Positions 26,022-35,975 of a DNA stretch of 64,000 nucleotides are shown one piece after another. The position numbers and the translations under genes are program-made. The notes below the pieces were generated by a model. The model did no database searches. It was not told the origin of the DNA and saw only the letters and a program-made list of their open reading frames with translations. How positions within the stretch are numbered: the first letter of the stretch is position 1; each line of letters starts with the position of its first letter. The stretch is from an uncultured Prevotella sp. (GTDB taxonomy: Bacteria > Bacteroidota > Bacteroidia > Bacteroidales > Bacteroidaceae). The stretch lies in assembly GCA_902464615.1 (NCBI GenBank), contig CABQKA010000005.1:1-64000 (forward strand). Direction: 5' to 3'.

Positions 26022-29000
26022 GTGGAAAGAAAGCAGAACAACCGCCTCGCATGTTTCCTCCTTCTTTTGCTGGCAAGCGCGCTGCCGGCCTTTGCCGTTG
26101 CGGCCTTTCCGGCAGGAAACACCGGGCAGCTCCCCGCTGCGGCAAGGCTGTTTGCACCCGCGTCCGCACTACGCATCGCCAGCGCCGCAAGCGACTCGGA
26201 CAGCATTGCCCCGCGCTACGACGTGAAGCCCACCACGCTGCAAAGCGAAGAAGACCTGAAGGGCAAGAGCATGGACCTGCGCGACCCGGAGAATCTGTCC
26301 AACGGCGTCTACTATGACGAGCGGACCGGCACGTACAGGATGGGCACAAAGCTGGGGGACGACTTCCTGGAAGCGCCGTTCTACATGACAGAGGAAGAAT
26401 ACCAGGCATGGAGCGCACGGCGGTCCATGCAGGCCTATTATCGGGACAAGAACCGCGAAGAATTTCAGAACAAAGGTAAAGAGAAATTCGACTTCACGGA
26501 CATGCACTTCGACCTCGGCCCCGCCAACAGGATTTTCGGCCCGGGCGGCGTACGCATCAAGACACAAGGCTCGGTGGAGCTGAAAATCGGTGCCAACACG
26601 CGCTCGGTCGATAACCCCTCGCTGGCTGAGCGCAACCGGAAAGTATTCGGATTTGACTTCGACGAGAACATCAACCTGAGCGTCAACGGCAGCGTAGGCG
26701 ACAAGGTCAACCTGGACTTCAACTACAACTCTGAAGCCACCTTCGACTTCGACACGCAAAACCTGAAACTGCGATACGAAGGCAAGGAGGACGAAATCAT
26801 CAAACTCATAGAGGCCGGCAACGTATCCCTGCCGACCAATTCATCCCTCATCCGGGGCGCGTCGTCACTCTTCGGCGTCAGGGCCGACCTGCAGTTCGGC
26901 AAACTGAAACTGCAAACGGTCATCTCACAAAAAAAATCAAGCAGCCAAAGTGTCAGTTCGAGCGGCGGCGTACAGCTGACCAACTACGAGTTCTCGGCGG
27001 ACAACTACGACGAGAACCGCCACTTCTTCCTGGCCCAATACTTCCGCGACCATTACGACGAAAACATGTCGCAATTGCCCAACATTCTCTCGGGCATTAC
27101 CATCAACAGGGTCGAGATTTGGGTGACGAACAAGACCGGAGCGACGACGAACACGCGCAATATCGTGGCTTTCACCGACCTCGGCGAACATGACAAAATC
27201 AGCAATCCACTGTGGACTGCCGGAACGGACCTGCTGCCCAGCAACAATGCCAACACGCTCTACGCCACACTCACGGGCCAGCTCAGCGGGGCGCGCGACA
27301 TCGCACAGACTACCCCGTTGCTGGACGGTTACGGACTGACCGGAGGGGAAGACTACGAAAAGCTGGAAACCGCACGCCTGCTTAATTCTTCAGAGTACAT
27401 TCTCAACTCGTCACTGGGCTACGTGTCCCTGAAAACGACCCTGCAGACGGACCAAGTCCTCGCCGTGGCCTTTGAATACACTTACCAGGGACAGCGCTAC
27501 CAGGTCGGCGAATTCTCCACAGACCTGAAGGACAACTCCAACGCACTCTTCGTCAAGTCTCTGAAGAACACGGCCAACACGCCGCAAATGGGGAACTGGG
27601 ACCTGATGATGAAAAACGTGTACGCCCTGGGAGCGACCTCTGTCCAAAAAGAAAACTTTAGGCTGGACATCAAAATCCTCAGCGACACGACCGGCGTCTA
27701 CCTGTCCTACCTGCCCGAACCGTCATTAAAGGACCAGAAAATACTTGCCCTCGTCGGGCTGGACCGGTTGGACAATAACAACAACCGGCATCCAAACGGC
27801 TATTTCGACTACGTAGAAGGATACACTATAGACGCCTCAAACGGCCGCATCTACTTCCCCGTCGTGGAACCGTTCGGCTCCTACTTGGCCCAAGTCATCG
27901 GGAACCAGGAAATCGCCCAGCGATACGTATATCAGGAACTGTATGACTCGACAAAAACCATTGCCAAACAAATCGCAGAAAAGAACAAGTACCAGATATC
28001 CGGACAATATAAAGCCAGCAAGACCGGAGAGATACAGCTGGGAGCAATGAACGTGCCGCAGGGCTCGGTAGTAGTCACCGCCGGCGGTATGACGCTTATG
28101 GAAGGCACAGACTACATCGTTGACTACAATTCCGGAATCGTCACCATCATCAACCAAAGCCTGCTGGACGCCGGGACAGCAATCAACGTCAGCCTGGAAA
28201 GCGACACGAACTATGGGATGCAGCGCAAGACCATGTTCGGACTGAACTGGCAATACGACTTCTCGAAAGACTTCCAAATCGGGGGAACGTTCATGCACTT
28301 AGGCGAGAAGCCCCTGACGACTAAGGTAGCCATGGGAAGCGAACCGCTGAACAACACTATCTGGGGTCTGAACATCGCATGGAAAAAGGAAAGCCAATGG
28401 CTGACCAACCTGCTGGACAAACTGCCTATTCTGCACTGCACAGCTCCGTCGTCCATCAACTTCACGGCAGAATTTGCCCAGCTTTTCGCCGGGAAAAACC
28501 GCGGCGCCCAAGGCAACGCCTCATATATTGACGACTTCGAAGGCACGAAAGGTAATATCGACGTCTCCAACCCGACAGAGTGGGTGCTCTGCTCCACGCC
28601 GTCGCTCTTTCCGGAATCCAGTTACACCAACGACGTGCGTTATGGCTACAACCGCGCCCGGCTGGCATGGTACTACATTGACCCGCTCTTCACCCGGCGC
28701 TCTTCTTCCCTGACGCCGGGACACATCAAGAATGACCTCGCACAGCTTTCCGACCCCGACGTGCGCGAAGTCTACAAGACAGAACTGTTCCCCAATACGC
28801 AAATCAACTATCGCGAATCGTCCACGCTCAATGTGCTCAACCTGGCATACTACCCGAACGAACGGGGCCCGTACAACCTTGACCCGAGTCTGGACCAGGA
28901 CGGGCACTTGCTGAATCCGCAGCAACGCTGGGGAGGCATGATGCGCAGACTGGAGACTTCAGACTTCGAGACAGCCAACATCGAGTATATCGAATTCTGG

Positions 29001-32000
29001 CTGATGGACCCGTTCATCAAGGCTCGCGAAAACGGTCAGGATTTATCGGGCGACTTGTACTTCAACTTGGGAGAAATCAGCGAAGACATCTTGAAGGACG
29101 GCCGGAAATTTTATGAAAGCGGGCTTCCCATTGAAGACAATCCGTCCCTTTACACAGAAACCGTATGGGGAAAAGTGCCGACCCAGAACAGCATCACTTA
29201 CGCATTCAACACGTCCAGTGGCTCACGCGAAAGACAGGACGTCGGCTACAACGGACTGACCAGCGAAGAAGAAGCCACTTACCCGGCATACCAGCAATTC
29301 CTAAGCCAGATACAGGGAATTGTCCGCCCGGAAGTCTACGACTCCATCATGCAGTCGCCCTCGGCCGACAAGTACCATTATTTCCGCGGCAGCGACTACG
29401 ACGCACAAGAGAAATCCATTCTTGAACGATACAAACTCATCAACAACCCCAACGGCAACTCTGTCGCCACCGAGCAGTCGCCGGAAAGTTACAGCACCGC
29501 CTATAAGACAACCCCGGACGTCGAGGACATCAACCAGGACTACACGCTCAACGAATACGAAAAGTATTACCAGTACCGCGTGCGCATCTCGCCTGAACAG
29601 ATGAACGTGGGGCAGAACTATATCGTAGACCGCCGCGTCGCCAGCGTAGAAACCCGCGACGGCAACACCTCGGAAGTCACATGGTACCTGTTCCGGATTC
29701 CCGTTGACCAATACGAATCCCGGCAAGGGGGGATAAACGATTTCTCCAGCGTCCGCTTCATGAGAGTATTCCTCACAGGCTTCCGCAATCCCGTCGTGCT
29801 GCGCTTCGCTACTTTCAACTTGGTACGGGGAGAATGGAGAAGCTACGAGCAGGCTCTCTATACGGGCCAGGCACCAGACGTAAGCGGCACGCTCGACGTC
29901 TCTGCCGTCAATTTTGAGGAGAACAATGAAAAGCAGCCTGTCAACTATGTCATTCCGCCGGGCATTACGCGCGTCATCGACCCCGGGCAGGAGCAGATCT
30001 TACAGGAAAACGAGCAGGCTCTTTCCATGACCGTCAAGAACCTGGCCTCCGGAGATGCACGCGCCGTATATAAAAATACATCCTTAGACCTGCGCCGCTA
30101 CAAGCATCTGCAGATGTTCGCCCATGCCAACAACCTGCCGGAAGACAACAGTCTCTCGGACGGGCAAGTCAGCATCTTCATCCGTCTCGGCTCCGACTAT
30201 AAGAGCAATTTCTATGAATATGAAATTCCCCTCCAGATAACTCCCGACGGGAATTATGCCAACAACAACGCCGGCGCCATCGCTGTATGGCCGGAAGCCA
30301 ACATGCTGGACATAGACTTGTCGCTGTTCACCGACATCAAGAAAAACCGCAACAGGCAAAAGGCTATTGGCGCTACCAGCTATAATCGGCTTTACAGCGA
30401 ATACGATCCGGATAAGCCCAACAACAAAATCAGCATCATGGGCAATCCTTCGTTAGGCGAGGTCAAGACTATCATGATCGGGGTGCGGAACAATTCACGC
30501 GCACTCAAAAGCGTAGAAGTCTGGGCCAACGAACTCCGTCTGCAGAATTTCACAAACAAAGGCGGATGGGCGGCCCAGAGCGCGCTGAACATCCAACTCT
30601 CCGATTTCGCCACGCTCAATCTCAACGGCCACATCGAAACGGACGGCTTCGGAGGCTTGGAAGAAAGCGTCTCGCAACGCCGCGACAACGATTTCTACCA
30701 ATACAACATTACCACCAACGTGGAGGCCGGCCGCTTCCTTCCGGATGCCGCCAAGCTAAGGGCGCCCATCTACTACTCCTACAGCAAGGAAAGGACGGTC
30801 CCCCGCTACAACCCGCTCGACACGGACATGGCGCTCGACGACGCACTGGACGCGCTGTCCACAGAAGCTGAGCGCGACTCCCTCCGCAACATTGCAGAAA
30901 AAGTAGTTATCAACAAGAACTTCAGCATCTCCGGCGCCAGGTTCGACATCGCCACAAAGCGGCATCCCATGCCTTACGACCCGGCCAACTTCACGTTCGG
31001 CTACGCGCACAGCAGCCAGCACACTTCCGGCGAAACTACGGCCTGGGAAAAGAACGAGAACTGGAAATGGTCTCTGAATTATAATTACTCGCCCAACTAC
31101 GAGCCATTCGCACCGTTCAAGAATAAAAAAGGGAAAGGTAAATGGAACAGATTCGCAAAGGAGCTCGAATTTAACTATTTGCCGCAAAACATCTCTTTCA
31201 ATTCCGACATCGTGCGGAACTACTACGAGCTGCAGGAACGCGACATGGAAAATCTCGACAACAACTCCCTGCCGCTCTCCTGGGCCAGCGATTTCCTTTG
31301 GAACAGAAGCCTGTCCCTGCGCTGGGACATGACCAAGAACCTCCACATGAGTTTCAACTCCGGTACGAACGCGGAAATTGAGCAACCCTATACGGCTGTC
31401 AACAAGGACTTGTACCCTGACCGCTACAAAGTCTGGAAAGATTCCGTTTGGCAAAGCATCCGCAATTTAGGAACGCCGCTCAGCTACCAGCAGACCTTCG
31501 ACTTCTCCTGGCAGCTGCCGCTCAACCGCACGCCGATATTCGACTGGCTCACTTCCGACGTAAAGTATGTCGGCACATACAACTGGCAGCGCGGCTCAGA
31601 GCTGGACGACGGCACGTCGATGGGCAACACCATCAGCAATTCCAGGGAAGTCAGCGGAAACGTGCGCCTGCGCATGGAAACGCTCTACAATCACGTACCC
31701 TTCCTCAAGAAGGTAAACCGCAAATTCTCGTCGACCTCTTCCAGCAGCCAGCCGGCCCAGCCCAAGAAGTTTACGAAAGAAATACAGCTGAAGACTGACA
31801 CGACAACCATCGTCAGCCACAACCAAAAAACCAAGAAAATCCGCGTCACCGCCATCCGCCCGGACGGCACACAGTTCCGTGTCCGCTACAAAGTCCTCGA
31901 CAATAACCGCATCGAAATACTCACGCGCGACAGTGCCCGGCTGAAGCTCACGGTCATTCCCCGCAAACGGTCGGAAGACCAATGGTGGTACAAGACGCTG

Positions 32001-33452
32001 CAACACGTTACGCGGGTGGCCATGATGGTCCGCAACATCAATGTCTCCTACAGCAACCGCTACAACATGACGCTGCCCGGCTTCATCCCCAACATCGGCG
32101 ATTTCTTTGGCCAACGCAGCAGCGGCGGGCTACAGCCCGGTCTGGACTTCGCCTTCGGATTCACCGGCGAAAGCTACGTCCGCCGGGCCGCCGAACGCGG
32201 ATGGTTGAAAATGGACGAGAACTCCATTACCCCCGCCACGACCAACCTCACGGAAGACCTGCAAATCCGGGCGACGCTGGAACCAATACGCGACTTGAAG
32301 ATAGACCTCAACGCCAACCGCACCGTCAACACCGCCCGGAGCATCCAGTATATGTTCGACGGCATGCCCACGACGCAGACCGGCAGTTTCACCATGACGA
32401 CCCTCTCCATCGGGACCGCCTTTGAGAAGACCGGCAATGCCGACAACGGTTACGCAAGCTCCTCGTTCAACAAGTTCCTCGGCGCACTCGACACCTACCA
32501 GCAACGGGTGGAAAATCTTTTCACCGGCGCCACCTACCCCGACGGCACCACCCTGGCCGGCCAGCCCTTCGACCCGGCCAACGGCACCGTCAGCAAATAT
32601 GCCGCCGAAGTCATGATACCCGCCTTCCTCGACACCTATACCAGCGGCGGCGGGTCATTGGACATCTTCCCCGCACTGACGCGCCTGTTCCCCAACTGGA
32701 CTATCTCCTACGCCGGATTGTCCAAATTGCCCAAGATGAAGAAAGTGTTCAAGAGCTTCAACCTGAACCACAGCTACCGCAGCGCCTATTCGGTCGGTTC
32801 CTATAATACATACTCCAGCTACAAGGAGTTCATGGACGGCTTCGGCTTCATTCAGGACGTGACCACCGGCAATCCCGTCCCGAGCAGCATGTACGACATT
32901 TCCACCGTCAGCATCAACGAGACGTTCTCCCCGCTTTTCGGTGTCGACATGACGTTTCTCAACAACCTGACCGCCAAAGTGGAATACCGCAAGACGCGCG
33001 TCCTCACACTAAGCATGACTTCCCAGCAAATCACGGAGACACGGTCCAACGACATGGTATTCGGCGTGGGATACAAAATCAACGACCTGAAACTCTTCGC
33101 GCCCAAGCGTACCGTCAGTGCCAAGAAACGCGGAAGCAAACGCAGCCAGCAGGAAGAGCAGCAGAAGGCAAACGACAACCAGGGCTTCTCCAACGACCTG
33201 GACCTGAAGCTGGACTTTTCCATCCGCAACCAGAGCGCGCTGAACCGCGACATCATGACGGCCCTGTCGCAGGCCACAAGCGGGAACAAAGCCGTACAGG
33301 TGTCCTTCACAGCAGAGTACGCCCTAAGCCGCTTCCTCACGCTGACCGCCTACTACGAACGGCAGATGAACAAACCGCTGCTGACCTCCAGCTCATACCC
33401 CACGACAACGCAGGATTTCGGCATCAGCCTCAAATTCATACTAAACCGCTAA
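26022..33452 (+). CDS. sprA: SprA, outer-membrane translocon of the type IX secretion system
   Basis: 2476-aa giant beta-barrel protein. The start is a GTG giving a signal peptide (ACFLLLLLASALPAF, cleaved near residue 30). SprA blocks seen are LGDDFLEAPFYMTEEEY, FNKGKEKFDFTDMHFDLGPANRIFGPGGVRIKTQGS (only part quoted), VNGSVGDKVNLDFNYN, SSQRGAQGN-like AGKNRGAQGNASYIDDFEG, and long Asn/Tyr-rich amphipathic strands through to the C-terminal FGISLKFILNR. SprA (Sov in Porphyromonas) is the T9SS export channel. The length is typical (about 2400-2500). No other T9SS gene is in the window. A terminator follows. Confidence 0.95.
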   Translation: MERKQNNRLACFLLLLLASALPAFAVAAFPAGNTGQLPAAARLFAPASALRIASAASDSDSIAPRYDVKPTTLQSEEDLKGKSMDLRDPENLSNGVYYDERTGTYRMGTKLGDDFLEAPFYMTEEEYQAWSARRSMQAYYRDKNREEFQNKGKEKFDFTDMHFDLGPANRIFGPGGVRIKTQGSVELKIGANTRSVDNPSLAERNRKVFGFDFDENINLSVNGSVGDKVNLDFNYNSEATFDFDTQNLKLRYEGKEDEIIKLIEAGNVSLPTNSSLIRGASSLFGVRADLQFGKLKLQTVISQKKSSSQSVSSSGGVQLTNYEFSADNYDENRHFFLAQYFRDHYDENMSQLPNILSGITINRVEIWVTNKTGATTNTRNIVAFTDLGEHDKISNPLWTAGTDLLPSNNANTLYATLTGQLSGARDIAQTTPLLDGYGLTGGEDYEKLETARLLNSSEYILNSSLGYVSLKTTLQTDQVLAVAFEYTYQGQRYQVGEFSTDLKDNSNALFVKSLKNTANTPQMGNWDLMMKNVYALGATSVQKENFRLDIKILSDTTGVYLSYLPEPSLKDQKILALVGLDRLDNNNNRHPNGYFDYVEGYTIDASNGRIYFPVVEPFGSYLAQVIGNQEIAQRYVYQELYDSTKTIAKQIAEKNKYQISGQYKASKTGEIQLGAMNVPQGSVVVTAGGMTLMEGTDYIVDYNSGIVTIINQSLLDAGTAINVSLESDTNYGMQRKTMFGLNWQYDFSKDFQIGGTFMHLGEKPLTTKVAMGSEPLNNTIWGLNIAWKKESQWLTNLLDKLPILHCTAPSSINFTAEFAQLFAGKNRGAQGNASYIDDFEGTKGNIDVSNPTEWVLCSTPSLFPESSYTNDVRYGYNRARLAWYYIDPLFTRRSSSLTPGHIKNDLAQLSDPDVREVYKTELFPNTQINYRESSTLNVLNLAYYPNERGPYNLDPSLDQDGHLLNPQQRWGGMMRRLETSDFETANIEYIEFWLMDPFIKARENGQDLSGDLYFNLGEISEDILKDGRKFYESGLPIEDNPSLYTETVWGKVPTQNSITYAFNTSSGSRERQDVGYNGLTSEEEATYPAYQQFLSQIQGIVRPEVYDSIMQSPSADKYHYFRGSDYDAQEKSILERYKLINNPNGNSVATEQSPESYSTAYKTTPDVEDINQDYTLNEYEKYYQYRVRISPEQMNVGQNYIVDRRVASVETRDGNTSEVTWYLFRIPVDQYESRQGGINDFSSVRFMRVFLTGFRNPVVLRFATFNLVRGEWRSYEQALYTGQAPDVSGTLDVSAVNFEENNEKQPVNYVIPPGITRVIDPGQEQILQENEQALSMTVKNLASGDARAVYKNTSLDLRRYKHLQMFAHANNLPEDNSLSDGQVSIFIRLGSDYKSNFYEYEIPLQITPDGNYANNNAGAIAVWPEANMLDIDLSLFTDIKKNRNRQKAIGATSYNRLYSEYDPDKPNNKISIMGNPSLGEVKTIMIGVRNNSRALKSVEVWANELRLQNFTNKGGWAAQSALNIQLSDFATLNLNGHIETDGFGGLEESVSQRRDNDFYQYNITTNVEAGRFLPDAAKLRAPIYYSYSKERTVPRYNPLDTDMALDDALDALSTEAERDSLRNIAEKVVINKNFSISGARFDIATKRHPMPYDPANFTFGYAHSSQHTSGETTAWEKNENWKWSLNYNYSPNYEPFAPFKNKKGKGKWNRFAKELEFNYLPQNISFNSDIVRNYYELQERDMENLDNNSLPLSWASDFLWNRSLSLRWDMTKNLHMSFNSGTNAEIEQPYTAVNKDLYPDRYKVWKDSVWQSIRNLGTPLSYQQTFDFSWQLPLNRTPIFDWLTSDVKYVGTYNWQRGSELDDGTSMGNTISNSREVSGNVRLRMETLYNHVPFLKKVNRKFSSTSSSSQPAQPKKFTKEIQLKTDTTTIVSHNQKTKKIRVTAIRPDGTQFRVRYKVLDNNRIEILTRDSARLKLTVIPRKRSEDQWWYKTLQHVTRVAMMVRNINVSYSNRYNMTLPGFIPNIGDFFGQRSSGGLQPGLDFAFGFTGESYVRRAAERGWLKMDENSITPATTNLTEDLQIRATLEPIRDLKIDLNANRTVNTARSIQYMFDGMPTTQTGSFTMTTLSIGTAFEKTGNADNGYASSSFNKFLGALDTYQQRVENLFTGATYPDGTTLAGQPFDPANGTVSKYAAEVMIPAFLDTYTSGGGSLDIFPALTRLFPNWTISYAGLSKLPKMKKVFKSFNLNHSYRSAYSVGSYNTYSSYKEFMDGFGFIQDVTTGNPVPSSMYDISTVSINETFSPLFGVDMTFLNNLTAKVEYRKTRVLTLSMTSQQITETRSNDMVFGVGYKINDLKLFAPKRTVSAKKRGSKRSQQEEQQKANDNQGFSNDLDLKLDFSIRNQSALNRDIMTALSQATSGNKAVQVSFTAEYALSRFLTLTAYYERQMNKPLLTSSSYPTTTQDFGISLKFILNR

Positions 33453-33473
33453 ACGGGTCCAATCCCCGCACGC

Positions 33474-33507
33474 AGTGCCGCAGCCAGGGTGGGCTGCGGC
33501 ACTTTTT
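33474..33507 (+). terminator. Terminator after sprA
   Basis: AGTGCCGCAGCC pairs with GGCTGCGGCACT around a 6-nt loop, followed by TTTTT. Confidence 0.85.
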
Positions 33508-33518
33508 CGTAAGGAAGA

Positions 33519-33570
33519 CGGATAGGGCCAGTGAAAACGGGGCTAAGCCCCACAGAAACGGGAATAAGGC
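33519..33570 (+). repeat. Dispersed 21-bp tandem repeat array, locus D (3 units)
   Basis: Immediately after the sprA terminator in the 310-bp gap before EF-G2. The cores are GGATAGGGCC, GGGCTAAGCCCC and GGAATAAGGC in exact 21-bp phase, with tails AGTGAAAACG and ACAGAAACG. A weak further unit may follow to about 33605. The remainder of the gap shows only a weak promoter-like TTTTGCC and GTAATTTGCG near 33680-33715. Confidence 0.8.
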
Positions 33571-33762
33571 ACGCAGCGGCCCCGCACACCGGGGAAAACG
33601 GCCACGCAGGCTGCTCCGTGCACACTTTCTGCCTACAACCGGCAAAACTGGACGCCAGGAAACGCAAATCGTGCCATAAATATTTTGCCAAATAACTTTT
33701 TCTCCGTAATTTGCGGCCTGTAATCAATCAGGCAAGATCACCAATTCTTAAATCTCTATCCC

Positions 33763-35916
33763 ATGAAAGTTTACGATTCGCATGAAATCAAGAACATTGC
33801 CCTCCTCGGGAACGATGGTTCAGGTAAGACAACACTCACGGAAGCCCTACTCTTTGAAAGCGGGGCTATCAAACGCCGCGGGCGCATCACGGCCAAAAAC
33901 ACCGTATCCGACTATTTTCCCGTTGAACAAGATTATGGATACTCCGTATTCTCCACGGTATTCCACGTCGAATGGAACAACAAGAAACTCAATATCATAG
34001 ACTGCCCGGGTGCGGACGACTTCGTAGGCGCCGCCATCACCGCCCTTAACGTCACGGACACCGCCGTGCTCCTCATCAACGGGCAGTTCGGCCCTGAAGT
34101 CGGGACGCAAAACCACTTCCGCTACACCGAAAAGCTGGGCAAGCCTGTCATCTTCCTGGTCAACCAGCTCGACGCGGAAAAATGCGACTACCACGCCGTG
34201 GTCGAAGAGCTGCAAAGCATCTATGGCAACAAAGTCGTCCCCATCCAGTATCCCATCCAGACGGGACCGGATTTCAACGCCCTCATCGACGTCATCCTGA
34301 TGAAAAAACTCTCTTGGGGACCGGAAGGCGGCGAACCCGCAGTGGAGGACATCCCGGAGGAAGAAAAAGAAAAAGCGGAAGCCATGCACAAGGCCTTGGT
34401 GGAGGCCGCAGCCGAAAACGACGAAGGCCTCATGGAAAAATTCTTTGAAACGGACCACCTGACAGAAGACGAGATGCGCGAAGGCATCCGCAAAGGCCTG
34501 GTCACACGCTCCATCTTTCCGGTGTTCTGCGTCTGCGCCTCAAAAAACATGGGCGTAGGCCGTCTCATGGAGTTCCTCGGCAACGTAGTCCCGTTTGTAG
34601 ACGAGATGCCCCCAGTCCACAACACCCGCGGCGAAGAAGTGAAGCCCGACCCCGCAGGCCCCACCTCGCTCTATTTCTTCAAGACCGGCGTGGAGCCGCA
34701 CATCGGTGAAGTGCAATACTTCAAGGTCATGAGCGGCTGCGTCAAGGAAGGTGAAGACCTGTCCAACGCCGACCGCGGCTCCAAGGAACGCATGGCCCAG
34801 CTTTTCGTATGCTCGGGCGCCAACCGCGAAAAGGTGGAAAAACTCGAAGCCGGCGACATCGGCTGCACCGTCAAACTGAAGGACGTGCGCACCGGCAACA
34901 CGCTCAATGGCAAAGACTGCGACAACCGCTTCAACTTCATCAAATACCCCAACGCTAAATATACACGCGCCATACGTGCCGTCAACGAAGCCGATACGGA
35001 GAAAATGATGGCAGCCCTTAACCGCATGCGCCAGGAAGACCCCACGTGGGTTGTCGAGCAAAGCAAGGAGCTGCGCCAGACCTTGGTACACGGACAGGGA
35101 GAGTTCCACCTGCGCACGCTCAAGTGGCGTCTGGAAAATCTGGACAAGATTCCCGTGGAATTTTACGAACAGCGCATCCCCTACCGCGAGACCATCACGA
35201 AAGCGGCGCGGGCCGACTACCGGCACAAAAAGCAAAGCGGCGGCGCAGGCCAGTTCGGAGAAGTACACCTCATCGTTGAACCTTACAGCGACGGCATGGA
35301 GGACCCGACGGTCTATAAGTTCGGCAACCAGGAAATCCGCGTCAACATCAAAGGCAAGGAAGAGATTTCTCTGGAATGGGGCGGAAAACTCGTGTTCATC
35401 AATTCGGTCGTAGGCGGCGCCATCGACGCACGCTTCATGCCGGCCATCCTGAAAGGTATCATGAGCCGCATGGAACAAGGCCCGCTCACCGGCAGCTACG
35501 CACGCGACGTCCGCGTCGTGGTCTACGATGGAAAGATGCACCCCGTAGACTCCAATGAACTTTCCTTCATGCTCGCAGGACGCAATGCTTTCAGCCTCGC
35601 CTTCAAAAACGCCGGGCCGAAAATTCTCGAACCGATATACGACGTGGAAGTGTTCGCACCGAGCGACAAACTGGGCGACGTCATGAGCGACCTGCAAGGA
35701 CGCCGCGGCCTCATTACCGGCATGAACAGCGAAAACGGATACGAAAAGCTACAGGCCAAAGTACCTTTGAAGGAAATGAGCAATTACGCCACGAGCCTCA
35801 GTTCGCTTACCGGCGGACGCGCTTCCTTCATCATGAAATTCGCCAGCTACGAGCTTGTACCTATGGACCTGCAAAACAAGCTGATTAATGATTTTGAAAA
35901 GGAGCAAGGAGAATGA
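33763..35916 (+). CDS. EF-G2-type elongation factor G paralogue, likely without GTPase activity
   Basis: 717-aa EF-G-like protein with the full set of EF-G domains. The P-loop GNDGSGKTT (residues 16-24) differs from the usual AHIDAGKTT; the G3 motif is DCPGADDF (80-87), so the switch-II catalytic His of DTPGHVDF is Ala84; the G4 motif is NQLD (134-137) instead of NKMD. Domain IV and V regions (QFGEVHLIVEP, DVVMSDLQGRRG-like DVMSDLQGRRGLITGM) are kept. This fits the Bacteroides EF-G2 paralogue reported to translocate ribosomes without GTP hydrolysis during starvation. It is not the main fusA, which normally sits in the rps operon. Confidence 0.88.
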   Translation: MKVYDSHEIKNIALLGNDGSGKTTLTEALLFESGAIKRRGRITAKNTVSDYFPVEQDYGYSVFSTVFHVEWNNKKLNIIDCPGADDFVGAAITALNVTDTAVLLINGQFGPEVGTQNHFRYTEKLGKPVIFLVNQLDAEKCDYHAVVEELQSIYGNKVVPIQYPIQTGPDFNALIDVILMKKLSWGPEGGEPAVEDIPEEEKEKAEAMHKALVEAAAENDEGLMEKFFETDHLTEDEMREGIRKGLVTRSIFPVFCVCASKNMGVGRLMEFLGNVVPFVDEMPPVHNTRGEEVKPDPAGPTSLYFFKTGVEPHIGEVQYFKVMSGCVKEGEDLSNADRGSKERMAQLFVCSGANREKVEKLEAGDIGCTVKLKDVRTGNTLNGKDCDNRFNFIKYPNAKYTRAIRAVNEADTEKMMAALNRMRQEDPTWVVEQSKELRQTLVHGQGEFHLRTLKWRLENLDKIPVEFYEQRIPYRETITKAARADYRHKKQSGGAGQFGEVHLIVEPYSDGMEDPTVYKFGNQEIRVNIKGKEEISLEWGGKLVFINSVVGGAIDARFMPAILKGIMSRMEQGPLTGSYARDVRVVVYDGKMHPVDSNELSFMLAGRNAFSLAFKNAGPKILEPIYDVEVFAPSDKLGDVMSDLQGRRGLITGMNSENGYEKLQAKVPLKEMSNYATSLSSLTGGRASFIMKFASYELVPMDLQNKLINDFEKEQGE

Positions 35917-35935
35917 CTCCTGCCCCTGCCCTTAT

Positions 35936-35973
35936 GGAAAAAGGATGCCGCCTGCAGGCGGCATCCTTTTTCC
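35936..35973. terminator. Bidirectional terminator between EF-G2 and the BASS transporter
   Basis: A perfect inverted repeat: GGAAAAAGGATGCCGCCTG and its complement, giving A-tract and T-tract flanks on both strands in the convergent gap. Confidence 0.9.
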
Positions 35974-35975
35974 AT

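Noticed and set aside
34540..35697. 385-codon open frame antisense to EF-G2
   Set aside because: Shadow of the EF-G2 coding frame.
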